This document shows positions 38,042-47,142 of a stretch of DNA of 64,000 nucleotides, in pieces. Position numbers and translations under genes: made by a program. A model generated the notes under the pieces. It was not told where the DNA came from and searched no databases. It saw only the letters and a list, made by a program, of their open reading frames with translations. This DNA is from Marinomonas sp. UCMA 3892 (GTDB lineage Bacteria > Pseudomonadota > Gammaproteobacteria > Pseudomonadales > Marinomonadaceae), in the NCBI RefSeq assembly GCF_012726345.1, contig NZ_PTXN01000023.1, positions 1 through 64,000 on the forward strand, written 5' to 3'. Position 1 is the stretch's first letter, and each line of letters begins with the position of its first letter.

Positions 38042-41000
38042 TTAATTTACTTTGGTTTTATGCTTTTCAGCAGATTGCTCAAGGCGTTCTTTTATAATAG
38101 GAGCAATGGCATTTAGCGGTTCAGAATCAAGCATATCTTGATGTCGACATGAAATGTTATGAGTTTCTATTTTACCTGTGATTCTTGAGGCCCAGGCATT
38201 GGATTGGTGCTCAAGAATATTGCCCATTGAGCCATTCACACTATCTTCAGCGACAAAAAACAGTAAATCTGCATCCACCTTTCCAGGTTTGAAGCGCCCC
38301 GCCAGCGTTAAATTGTTTTCGATAATAGTTTGAATTTTGTCCATAATATCCGCTTGGTTTTTTTGGATGTCTTGAACCACAGACATGGACGAATCATCAT
38401 AATCTCGCCATAACAACGACGCTAACTCTTCTTTGTTAATTGGCAGCTTTTCCAAAGTGTTGAGGTCATAGCCAAGGAAAAGTAAGGCGGAGCGCACAAT
38501 ATCTGCTTCATTAGTGGGTTGCTCAAAACCAATCTTGTATGGGTAGCTGTCTAACATACATAAAAAAGATACTGTTTCATCTTCTGCTTGTAGCTTCTCA
38601 GCAATAGCGTGAGCAACCAGACCACCAAAGGACCAGCCTAGAAGGCGGTATGGTCCTTTTGGTTGCACGTTTTTAATTTGCAATAAATACTCTTCTGCCA
38701 TTTCTTCTATGGATTCTGGCAAGCGCGCTGCATGGCGTAAGCCCGTAGCTTGCAGTCCATATAAAGGAGTGGGTTTTGGTAAATGGCGCAGTAAGCCGGC
38801 GTAACCCCAAGAAAGTCCTAATGCTGGATGAATACAGAATAGGGGAGATTCTGAACCGCTTGATTTAATTGGTAGCATGCTAATTAAAGGGTCCCAATCT
38901 TCGCTTTTACTTAGGTAATCAGAAAGATCTGCAATAGTAGATGCTTTAAATAAAACACCTAATGGCACTTCAATTAACAAGTTCTTCTGTATGTGATTCA
39001 AAATCCGCGTTGCTGAGATGGAGTCACCACCAATTTCAAAGAAATTATCTCGTATACCAACAAGCGTAAGACCTAAGGTTTCTGCCCAAAGGCTAGTGAG
39101 CATTTCTTCAAGTTGATTTCTTGGTGGTTCATATGTATTAGAAGCTTGCCATGTTGGCATGGGTAAGGCTTTACGATCGACTTTTCCATTTGGTGTTAAT
39201 GGCATCTCATCCAAGAGCATAAAGTGAGCTGGCACCATATAGTCAGGTAACACATTGATTAGCTGGCGACGAAGTTCGCTGGTATCAAGGTTGCTATCAA
39301 CTGGTATTACATAGGCAACCAGTTGCTTATCTTCGTTCGGCGACGTTTGAGCTACAACGATGGCTTGAATGACTTCGCGACATGCCAATAATGCAGATTC
39401 AATGTCACCAATCTCGATACGGAAGCCGCGAATTTTAATCTGATGATCATCTCGACCTTGGTATTCTAATACCCCATCTTGGCGCCAGCGTGCTTTATCT
39501 CCCGTGATATATAGGCGGCTGCCTTTTTTGCCATATGGATTAGAGATAAACCGCTCATTTGTTAATTCAGGGCGATTGTAATAACCCAGTGCTAAACCAT
39601 TACCAGCAATATATAAGTCACCTGTCACGCCTACCGGAACAGGTTCCATAGCGTGGTCTAAAACATACATTTGAGTGTTTAGCAGAGGTCTGCCAATAGG
39701 AGGGTGACGCAGGTCTGTTGGTTTAACCAGTGGCATAATACTCGACCATATTGTTGTCTCTGTTGGACCATATAGGTTTACAACAGGATGCCCCAAGTTT
39801 GACATGATTTGAGCCAGTTGACCTGGTAATGCTTCGCCTCCTACCAAAGGCCGAATGCCTTTTAGTTCATTACTGTATGTCGGTAATAATGCCTGCCAAA
39901 GCGACGGCGTAGCTTGAAGTAAAGTTACACCTTCTGTCACCGCTAGCTCTGTTAAAGCCTGTGGATCACGAACGGTTTTTCTATCCGCAATCAGAACCGA
40001 TGCTCCAACCGTAATAGGCAGGAATAACTCTAAGATAGAAATATCGAATGAAATGGTCGTAATAGCCAGAAATTTGTCTTCGCTAGTAAGATCGAGTTCT
40101 TTTTGCATAGCGCATAAGAAATTTATTAAGGCTTTATGTGAAATTTCTACACCTTTTGGCCGACCAGTAGATCCAGAAGTATAGAGAACATAGGCAGGAT
40201 TGTTTCCTTGAATTGATAAATTAGTAGGATGAGAAACATTGTTGTCTAAGGAAATGTCAGAATGTGAGTCATCGATTAATAATATCGGCAGATTAACTTT
40301 GGGTAACTGTCCAATAGCACCATGGCAGCTGAGTATTAGTTTCGGATTTGCATCCTCAACTATGCCGCGAAGACGCTCTTCGGGAAAGTCAGGATCCAGT
40401 GGTAAATACGCAGCTCCAGCTTTTAGTGTACCCAACAAAGCGACAAGCATGTCCGTATTACGTGTGAGTGCAATAGCAACTAAATCGCATGGGCAAACCT
40501 GTTCTTTTATTAGCTTATTTGCCCAAGCATTAGAAAGTGCATCAAGCTCTGAATAGTTTAAAGAGTTTTGTCCAGAGGATACTGCGATGGCATTTGGGGT
40601 ACTGATTACTTGAGCATTAAATGCTTCGACTACGGATTGTTGTGAGATAGAGCAAGCTGTATCGTTCCATGTATGCAGAATTTTGTAGCGCTCACTTGCC
40701 GACAACAATGTTGCCTTACTGATAGGATTGGTAGGTGCCAATACCATTGAGTCTATTAGGCGTTCAAACTGTGCTAAATGGTTTTCTAGTTCTTGTTCTG
40801 TGTAACGTGTAGGGTTCGCGTCAAACTCTACTTTTAGACCATTATTGTCATGTCTGTCGAAGATAAAAACAGTAAGATCATCGATCAAGGCATTACTTAG
40901 GTTATGCAGTGAGGTCGAGCAATTTCCAAATGTTAAGTCATAATTAAAAGGTTCAATGTTAACCCCTAGTGAGGCAATCTGCTGACCAGCAGACATTAGG

Positions 41001-42052
41001 CCGAGTTCACGCTTTAGGTCTTCATATCGATATTGTTGATGACGTAATGCTCTGAGCACGACTTTAGATACTTGTGCTATTAACTTTTCCAATGTGGTTT
41101 CAGTAGATAAACTCAAGCGAATAGGCACAGCGTTTGCCATCATTCCAGGTGTACTTCGTTGCAATCGTTGGACTCTTGCGGTAACAGGCATTGCAAAAAC
41201 TAAATCATTTGCTCCTGTCATACGATAAAAATACGCAGCCACTAAAGCGATTAGTGTTTGTGGCAGGCTGGCATTGACTTGTTGCCCAATAATAATGAGC
41301 TTACTAGTCAATTCTTGAGATAATGTTAGAGGTTTACGTAACTGCTTTTTATTCTGAGAATGATCTATTCTCTGAGAAAGAGACGTAGTTTCAGGTAAGT
41401 TGATAAGGTTTTCTAGCCAGTACTGACGATCTTTTTTATAGCGTTTGGAAGATTTGTATTCATGTTCACTTTCGACAAGAGCAGCAAGAGAGCCAAAAGG
41501 ATTAGGACCTGCATCGAGATTGTTTAGTAATGCATTGTATATTTCAGCGAGTCTTAGCGTGAGCAGGTTCCCTCCGAAACCATCGAGTGCAACGTGATGG
41601 CAGCGGTGGTACCAGTAATGATGGTTTTCGCCCAGCTTAATTAGAGCACTACGCCACAAAATATCCCCTGGATTGGAGAGTGGCTGCATCATGTCATCCG
41701 TCATCCATTTTATTGCTGTTTGATGTGGATTTTCTGTAGAACTAACGTCTGATAAAAAGAAATAGCCTTCATTTGTTTGATGGATAATCTGGATAGTTTT
41801 ATCGTCTTCTTCGACGATTCGGCTGCGAATGCAGTCAGCTTCACTGATAAGTTGTTTGATAGCGGAAGTAAAATGAACTGCATCTATTACACCTTTTATT
41901 TCAAGGTATTCGGCAATATTAAAGGCAGCATCTTGAGGCGCTAGTTTTTGGGCTATCCATTGTCCACGCTGAGCGGTAGAAAGGGGTAATGCAAATGATT
42001 GTTGAGATATAGGTTCTTGTGAACCATAGCAATTGTTATGACTTTTAATCAT
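38042..42052 (-). CDS. Nonribosomal peptide synthetase C-A(Gly)-T-TE
   Basis: This 1336-residue synthetase has one module: condensation (about 15-450, HHVALDGFG), adenylation (about 475-975, TSGSTGRPKG and YITGDKARW), carrier (GGDSI near 1010) and thioesterase (GWSFGG near 1140). The adenylation pocket, read by alignment, is D-I-L-Q-L-G-L-I-W(-K), the classical glycine code; FDISILELFLP, QATPSLWQAL, LVGGEALP and NLYGPTETTIW closely follow the glycine module of DhbF. The start at 42052 is chosen over upstream in-frame ATGs because aggag lies eight bases before it. Predicted substrate: DHB-carried acyl plus glycine. It lies next to an MFS exporter gene. Confidence 0.9.
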   Translation of the reverse strand: MIKSHNNCYGSQEPISQQSFALPLSTAQRGQWIAQKLAPQDAAFNIAEYLEIKGVIDAVHFTSAIKQLISEADCIRSRIVEEDDKTIQIIHQTNEGYFFLSDVSSTENPHQTAIKWMTDDMMQPLSNPGDILWRSALIKLGENHHYWYHRCHHVALDGFGGNLLTLRLAEIYNALLNNLDAGPNPFGSLAALVESEHEYKSSKRYKKDRQYWLENLINLPETTSLSQRIDHSQNKKQLRKPLTLSQELTSKLIIIGQQVNASLPQTLIALVAAYFYRMTGANDLVFAMPVTARVQRLQRSTPGMMANAVPIRLSLSTETTLEKLIAQVSKVVLRALRHQQYRYEDLKRELGLMSAGQQIASLGVNIEPFNYDLTFGNCSTSLHNLSNALIDDLTVFIFDRHDNNGLKVEFDANPTRYTEQELENHLAQFERLIDSMVLAPTNPISKATLLSASERYKILHTWNDTACSISQQSVVEAFNAQVISTPNAIAVSSGQNSLNYSELDALSNAWANKLIKEQVCPCDLVAIALTRNTDMLVALLGTLKAGAAYLPLDPDFPEERLRGIVEDANPKLILSCHGAIGQLPKVNLPILLIDDSHSDISLDNNVSHPTNLSIQGNNPAYVLYTSGSTGRPKGVEISHKALINFLCAMQKELDLTSEDKFLAITTISFDISILELFLPITVGASVLIADRKTVRDPQALTELAVTEGVTLLQATPSLWQALLPTYSNELKGIRPLVGGEALPGQLAQIMSNLGHPVVNLYGPTETTIWSSIMPLVKPTDLRHPPIGRPLLNTQMYVLDHAMEPVPVGVTGDLYIAGNGLALGYYNRPELTNERFISNPYGKKGSRLYITGDKARWRQDGVLEYQGRDDHQIKIRGFRIEIGDIESALLACREVIQAIVVAQTSPNEDKQLVAYVIPVDSNLDTSELRRQLINVLPDYMVPAHFMLLDEMPLTPNGKVDRKALPMPTWQASNTYEPPRNQLEEMLTSLWAETLGLTLVGIRDNFFEIGGDSISATRILNHIQKNLLIEVPLGVLFKASTIADLSDYLSKSEDWDPLISMLPIKSSGSESPLFCIHPALGLSWGYAGLLRHLPKPTPLYGLQATGLRHAARLPESIEEMAEEYLLQIKNVQPKGPYRLLGWSFGGLVAHAIAEKLQAEDETVSFLCMLDSYPYKIGFEQPTNEADIVRSALLFLGYDLNTLEKLPINKEELASLLWRDYDDSSMSVVQDIQKNQADIMDKIQTIIENNLTLAGRFKPGKVDADLLFFVAEDSVNGSMGNILEHQSNAWASRITGKIETHNISCRHQDMLDSEPLNAIAPIIKERLEQSAEKHKTKVN

Positions 42053-42224
42053 TTGTTTGCTCCTGCAAAAAACGTCATCCATGTGAGATCTATGATTATT
42101 ACGTGCTAAATTTTTACTTAAATTAACATAAGTTGGCTTTAGAATTAAGTCTATTAAATGAAATTTACATATATATGAATATATAAGTTGAAAGTATTTT
42201 TTATATTGTTTTTTAATTGCAGCC

Positions 42225-43463
42225 TTAACTAGAAAAAGCAATATTTTTGTTTTTGATGTGACTAGTTACTTGCAGAAAAAGCAGTACGCCTGACAGAATG
42301 CCAAAGCCTGCTAGCCCTGACCAAATCCAACCATGATTTATATTTGTCGAAGATAATAGCCAACCTGTGCTGATATTGCCTATAAAAGCGTATAGACCAC
42401 CCACACAAGAATACAAACCATAATGACTACCTAGTTCCTTAGCGGAGCAAAATTTAGGGACATAAGCCCCTAAAAGTGGGAACACTAACATAGAGCCCAG
42501 ACTAAAAAATATCGCACAAATTATGAAAGGTAAGGCTGGTAGCCATGGTAGGCTAAGGTTGAGCCATAGGTAGCTAGAACCCATAATCGCCATACCTAAC
42601 CCTATACCGCGAGCCGTTCCCAAGTGGGATTCCACGAAACGGCTTACGGGCATTTGCATTAAGACTCCCATAATAGAAGATGTCGCGAAAACCCAAGTAA
42701 TGATACTGACATTTTGCGTGACTACACGGATTTCATGTGGAACAGCAATGTAGAGCTGATGGAACAATAATTGATACACTGAGGCGCATAATACAAATTG
42801 CATAAAGGTTTTGTGCTTGAGCATATGGCTCCATTGCTTCCAGAAGTGCGAATGGGCGTGTGCTGTATTCTTTTGTGATTCCAACTCGGGTAGAAAACGC
42901 CACTGTACAGCGAGTAGTAGTGTAAATAGACCAGCTGAAATGATGCCAACTAAAGCGAAATCGAAATAGAGTAAAGATAAGCCTACTAATGGACCAAGTA
43001 ACATCCCTGCACCAGACATTAAATTCTGCAGGGCGAATACTTTATCTCTGGATTTTTGTTCGGGATATTCTGAGGCTAAATAGGCTTGACTGCTTGGTGT
43101 AAAAAGTGCGCCAGCAAAACCAGAACAAAATGCCCCTAAGATTAGGATGGGAATAGTCTGACCAATTCCTAATAAGGTAAAGCCAACTATACGAACTGCA
43201 CAGCCTAATAATATTAAGCGTTTGTAGCCTAATCTGTCGCCTAAAGTACCACCGACTAAAAACATACCTTGTTGGCTTAATACTCTAAGCCCAATGATCA
43301 CGCCAACATACCAACCACTGATGCCTAAATTATGCTGCAAATGATCGGCTAGGTAGGGTAGCAGCATGTAAAAACCAAGATTGAAGGTGAAACCATTTAT
43401 CACCAATACTCGTCCCGCAGGAGATAGTAATTGCCAATCTTTTATCAGGTGTTTCGAAAGCAT
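42225..43463 (-). CDS. MFS transporter, candidate siderophore exporter
   Basis: The 412-residue protein has about 12 membrane segments and MFS drug-exporter features: GGTLGDRLGYKRLILLGCAV in the loop between segments 2 and 3, and GFAGALFTPSSQAYLASEYP. It is not EntS-like. It is placed between the ferric-siderophore ATPase gene and the glycine synthetase gene on the same strand, so it may export that synthetase's product. The ribosome-binding site is weak. 172 bases separate it from the synthetase gene. Confidence 0.85.
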   Translation of the reverse strand: MLSKHLIKDWQLLSPAGRVLVINGFTFNLGFYMLLPYLADHLQHNLGISGWYVGVIIGLRVLSQQGMFLVGGTLGDRLGYKRLILLGCAVRIVGFTLLGIGQTIPILILGAFCSGFAGALFTPSSQAYLASEYPEQKSRDKVFALQNLMSGAGMLLGPLVGLSLLYFDFALVGIISAGLFTLLLAVQWRFLPELESQKNTAHAHSHFWKQWSHMLKHKTFMQFVLCASVYQLLFHQLYIAVPHEIRVVTQNVSIITWVFATSSIMGVLMQMPVSRFVESHLGTARGIGLGMAIMGSSYLWLNLSLPWLPALPFIICAIFFSLGSMLVFPLLGAYVPKFCSAKELGSHYGLYSCVGGLYAFIGNISTGWLLSSTNINHGWIWSGLAGFGILSGVLLFLQVTSHIKNKNIAFSS

Positions 43464-43542
43464 GATGTGGTTAATTTAAGCCTTTATAAAATATTAATAT
43501 GAAGCAAGTGCTTGTTTATTGCTATTCACTCTGACTGGGTGT

Positions 43543-44382
43543 TTAGAAAGCGCCTTCTGCGACTTTGATTGCTTGTTCTTTTGGTTCTTTGTTCTTGATG
43601 ATAGGAGTAGCTATGCGATTGTTTCGGATAGTTCGAACAAAAGGAATGCCTGCGGCGTCTTTGGTAATGTCGGCCTCAACGTTATAAACATTTTTTACTA
43701 GCGATGGTGTCAGTATGTTGTTTGGGTGACCGTTAGCAATTAATTTTCCATCTTTAAGAACCAGTAGATTATCGGCATATTGAGCTGCAAGATTTAGGTC
43801 ATGAAGCACCATTATAGTTATCCAACCTTGTTCTTTTGTTTGAGCATCTAGATGATCAAGAAGGACTTGTTGGAAATGAAGGTCTAATGCGCTGACAGGC
43901 TCGTCTAACATGAGTATTTGAGGTTTTCTCATTAAGGCTTGAGCAAATAAAATCATTTGGCATTGACCGCCACTGAGTTTATTTACTGGGCGATCTGCTA
44001 GATGCAAGAGGCCAATTTTATCAAGTGCTGATAACGCTTCTTTAATAACACTATCATCTAATCGAAAACCTAGAGCGTTTAATTGCCCAAGTAGAACCAC
44101 TTCTAAAACACTTAACTCTACATCAAGACGAATATCTTGAGGCATATAACCAAACTGCTTACGCCAGTGTGGTAATTGTTTACGTTGTAAGGTCTCGTTT
44201 GCAAACGTTATTTCGCCAGATTTTGCGTGAATATCGCCAAACAAGGTTTTTAACAACGTACTTTTCCCTGTGCCATTAGGGCCAATAATAACGTTGACCT
44301 TGCCAGGTTCTAGGTCAAATGACATGTCTTTTGCCAAAACAAGGTCATCTAAAACGACATTGAGATTGTGTACTTGCAGCAT
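43543..44382 (-). CDS. Ferric-siderophore ABC transporter ATPase (FepC type)
   Basis: The 279-residue ATPase has Walker A NVIIGPNGTGKSTLLKTLFG, signature KLSGGQCQMILFAQALMRKP, Walker B ILMLDEPVSALDL and switch His VLHDLNLAAQYADN. The residues match the FecE/FepC class that energises iron-siderophore and haem uptake. It begins three bases after the stop of the permease gene. The product ends with a poorly conserved basic tail. Confidence 0.92.
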   Translation of the reverse strand: MLQVHNLNVVLDDLVLAKDMSFDLEPGKVNVIIGPNGTGKSTLLKTLFGDIHAKSGEITFANETLQRKQLPHWRKQFGYMPQDIRLDVELSVLEVVLLGQLNALGFRLDDSVIKEALSALDKIGLLHLADRPVNKLSGGQCQMILFAQALMRKPQILMLDEPVSALDLHFQQVLLDHLDAQTKEQGWITIMVLHDLNLAAQYADNLLVLKDGKLIANGHPNNILTPSLVKNVYNVEADITKDAAGIPFVRTIRNNRIATPIIKNKEPKEQAIKVAEGAF

Positions 44383-44385
44383 AGA

Positions 44386-45438
44386 TTAGCGCCTTTTACC
44401 TAGAATCAGCCAAAAGAAAAAAGGCACACCAATAATGGCAGTGACAATACCGATTGGGAATAGTGCACCAGGGACGATTACTTTAGATAACACTGATGCG
44501 CTAGAAAGCAAAAAAGCCCCAATAATGAAAGAAAGCGGTAAGAAAAAACGCTGGTCTTCTCCGACCAAAATCTTGGCAATGTTAGGTGCTACGATGCCGA
44601 CAAAGCCAATAATGCCTACGAAGCTTGTAACAGTCGCTGTCATGACGGCAACGATCAGTAAAGTCCGCAATCTAAGCCGAGTAATATTGACCCCGAGACT
44701 TTTAGCTCGCTCTTCTCCTAAGCGTAATGCAGTCAGTTTCCATGCATCGCGTATTAAAAAGAACATACAGATAACGGTGACACTTATGATAATTGAAAGG
44801 TTAGACCAAGAGGCCTTTGATAAACTGCCGAAGAGCCAAAATAGAATCTGTTGGCTAAGTTCTGGTGAGGAGATAAATTGTACGAGAGACAATAAAGACT
44901 GGAAAAGAAATAATAATGCAATACCAGCTAATATAAGTTGACCTGAACTGATGTGTCTCATGGTTGCTAGAGCGAATAAAAATGTCGCTGCTAACATGCA
45001 ACAAACGAATGCACCTAGCGGAACCGCAATATCGGTATTCAATCCCAATGATCCAAAATACAACATTAAAGCCGCACCAAACCCCGCCGCGGCAGCCATG
45101 CCTAATGTATAAGGACTTGCCATGGAATTATTGAGTAGGGTTTGCATTTCTGCTCCACCGACACCTAATACGCCACCGACTACGACAGCCATTATGGCAA
45201 TCGGAAGGCGTAAATTAGATACAATGACTTGTGTCGTTGCGTCTACTTCAACAGGAAAACCTATCAGGTTGAGTAGAGCATTGGCAACATCTCTTACATT
45301 TAGCAAGGATGGGCCAGTTGCTATATCCAACACAAAAGAAAAAACAAGAATGATGAGCAGGATGCTGATAACGGACCATCGACGCTTTTCGCTACGTCGT
45401 TGGTTTGAGACAGCATCAGAAATTAAGGCTGATTGCAT
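44386..45438 (-). CDS. Ferric-siderophore ABC transporter permease (FecCD family)
   Basis: The 350-residue protein has about 9-10 membrane segments and FecCD-family motifs: RLPIAIMAVVVGGVLGVGGA near residue 85, MQTLLNNSMASPYTLGMAAAA, and IGFVGIVAPNIAKILVGEDQ with RFFLPLSFIIGAFLLSSASV. Most siderophore importers use two such permeases, but only one is present, so it probably works as a homodimer. No periplasmic binding protein accompanies it in the window. Confidence 0.92.
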   Translation of the reverse strand: MQSALISDAVSNQRRSEKRRWSVISILLIILVFSFVLDIATGPSLLNVRDVANALLNLIGFPVEVDATTQVIVSNLRLPIAIMAVVVGGVLGVGGAEMQTLLNNSMASPYTLGMAAAAGFGAALMLYFGSLGLNTDIAVPLGAFVCCMLAATFLFALATMRHISSGQLILAGIALLFLFQSLLSLVQFISSPELSQQILFWLFGSLSKASWSNLSIIISVTVICMFFLIRDAWKLTALRLGEERAKSLGVNITRLRLRTLLIVAVMTATVTSFVGIIGFVGIVAPNIAKILVGEDQRFFLPLSFIIGAFLLSSASVLSKVIVPGALFPIGIVTAIIGVPFFFWLILGKRR

Positions 45439-45903
45439 TATTATTTACCAGTAATTTGTGTGCTTTTGCTGTGATGCTTAAATCAAGCTGTGTAATTAAT
45501 AGCAGCACTTCGAATATCCATATTTTAGACGTTTAACATCAATACCAAGTCTTTGTGATGGCCAATCTGCCAATGACACAATGAAATAAAGACTCATAAA
45601 TAAGCCTTTTTTGTTGAGAATTGTTTCCGTTTGGCATCTTACGGATAGATGAGAATTAATCAAGAACTTTGTTAGGATTTAAAGCGCATTTAAGAGTCAT
45701 TACTATATACAATAAAAAAACAGGCCTATATTTGGTTAGACCATCGCATAAAATACTTTTTAGATATGGTTCTATGACTGAAAAGTCACAGCGCTTTCTT
45801 TTCTTCATAGCCCATCCTAAGCTAACAATATTTTTTATGATGTTTTCTGTTCTTGGTAGAGTGATTACGTAAAATTTACAAATTGTTAGTCTGTATATCA
45901 ATT

Positions 45904-45922
45904 GCAAGTGATTCTCATTAAG
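45904..45922. promoter_or_regulatory. Second Fur-box-like site upstream of entC
   Basis: gcaagtgattctcattaag matches 12 of 19 positions of the Fur consensus and lies 16 bases before the stronger site at 45938. Confidence 0.55.
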
Positions 45923-45937
45923 TTTATATTTACTCTT

Positions 45938-45956
45938 GATAATGGTTATCATTACA
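45938..45956. promoter_or_regulatory. Fur box upstream of entC
   Basis: gataatggttatcattaca matches 15 of 19 positions of GATAATGATAATCATTATC. It lies just before the entC ribosome-binding site (aaggag at 45956-45961), where bound Fur would block expression of entCEBA when iron is plentiful. Confidence 0.8.
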
Positions 45957-45966
45957 AGGAGTTTTT

Positions 45967-47142
45967 ATGGACACCACCTTCCCAGAATATGCTGATACGT
46001 TTGCATTGAATCATTCTCAAAATGATTTATTTTTATTCAATTCGAATTTTAATCTTGTGCGCGCAAATGGCATTAGCCAGCGTCTTACTATTCCAGTTCT
46101 TGCTAATACTTTTCATCACGACGTTCAGGCTGTATTCAAAAGAGAGAAAGCTCAAGGGAAGAATAATCCTATTTTGGTTGGGGCTATTCCATTCGATATG
46201 AATCAGGCTGCACAACTGGTAGTGCCAGAATGGTACGAGAGAGTAAAGCCCCTAGATCGTACCTGGCCGTCATTTGTGGACAAGGATTTTGTTCATCATG
46301 TGTGTGAGCATAGTTTTGGTCCAAGTCATGTGGATTTTTTAGACATGATAGAGCAGGCGTTGTCTATTTTTGAAAGCGGTCCTTTAAAAAAGGTGGTGTT
46401 ATCCAAAATACTGAAATTAACCTTAGACAGAAATGTAGACGTTCCTCGTTTATTGGCCAATATCATGGCGCAAAATCCAAGTGCTTACCATTTTAGTGTT
46501 CCGCTTGAAAATAGTGTTTTGATTGGCGCTAGTCCTGAATTACTCATTAGAAAACAAGGTAATAAGATATTTTCCAATCCATTGGCAGGGTCGGCTAAAC
46601 GTTTTGATAATGCCGATGCTGATCGGCAAGCGGCGAAAAGCCTCTCTAATTCTAAGAAAGATCACTATGAACACAGGCTTGTTGTTGATGCGATTCGAGC
46701 CTCTTTATTGCCTGTTGTCGAACGCCTTAATGTGCGGGAAGAGCCTAGCCTGATTTCAACGCCAACAATGTGGCATTTATCAACGGACATTGAAGCAACT
46801 CTGCCTGCTGTAAACCCTCCCTCGGTATTCGATCTTATAAAGCAAATACACCCAACACCAGCAATGTGTGGCACACCAACCTTACAAGCACAGCATCACA
46901 TTGAAGATCTGGAGCCGCACCAACGAGGCTTTTTTAGTGGCTTAGTTGGCTGGTGTGATGCAGAAGGCAATGGTGAGTGGGCTATAGCGATACGTTGTGC
47001 AGAAGTATCGGAGAATAAGGTGACCTTATTCGCTGGCGCTGGTGTTGTGCCAGATTCAAACCCAGAAAGCGAGTGGTTAGAAACCAGCGCAAAAATGCGC
47101 ACCATGTTGAATGCATTTGGAATAAAGGAAGATGTGATATGA
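45967..47142 (+). CDS. entC: Isochorismate synthase
   Basis: EntC converts chorismate to isochorismate, the first step to DHB. The 391-residue protein is of the chorismate-binding family: KKVVLSKILKL, SPELLIRKQGNKIFSNPLAG, SKKDHYEHRLVVDAIRAS, the Mg-binding IHPTPAMCGTPT and the end RCAEVSENKVTLFAGAGVVP with SNPESEWLETSAKM. It resembles EntC/DhbC rather than menaquinone MenF. It overlaps entE by four bases (ATGA). Fur-box-like sites lie upstream. Confidence 0.95.
   Translation: MDTTFPEYADTFALNHSQNDLFLFNSNFNLVRANGISQRLTIPVLANTFHHDVQAVFKREKAQGKNNPILVGAIPFDMNQAAQLVVPEWYERVKPLDRTWPSFVDKDFVHHVCEHSFGPSHVDFLDMIEQALSIFESGPLKKVVLSKILKLTLDRNVDVPRLLANIMAQNPSAYHFSVPLENSVLIGASPELLIRKQGNKIFSNPLAGSAKRFDNADADRQAAKSLSNSKKDHYEHRLVVDAIRASLLPVVERLNVREEPSLISTPTMWHLSTDIEATLPAVNPPSVFDLIKQIHPTPAMCGTPTLQAQHHIEDLEPHQRGFFSGLVGWCDAEGNGEWAIAIRCAEVSENKVTLFAGAGVVPDSNPESEWLETSAKMRTMLNAFGIKEDVI

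Larger units (their letters stand above)
45439..45966. promoter_or_regulatory. Divergent regulatory region between the permease gene and entC
   Basis: The 528 bases hold no convincing gene; short overlapping open frames in the middle look spurious. Two Fur-box-like sequences lie next to entC (45904-45922 and 45938-45956). On the permease side there are only two tgagaat half-sites (45615-45621 and 45650-45656), so iron control of the permease unit is less certain. Confidence 0.6.

Noticed and set aside
45615-45656. Two tgagaat half-sites as Fur boxes for the permease operon.
   Set aside because: Neither has a matching second half; at best 8 of 19 consensus positions agree.
45656-45952. Open frames of 98 codons (minus) and 67 codons (plus) between the permease gene and entC.
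   Set aside because: They overlap each other on opposite strands, lack ribosome-binding sites and recognisable domains, and cover the Fur-box region.
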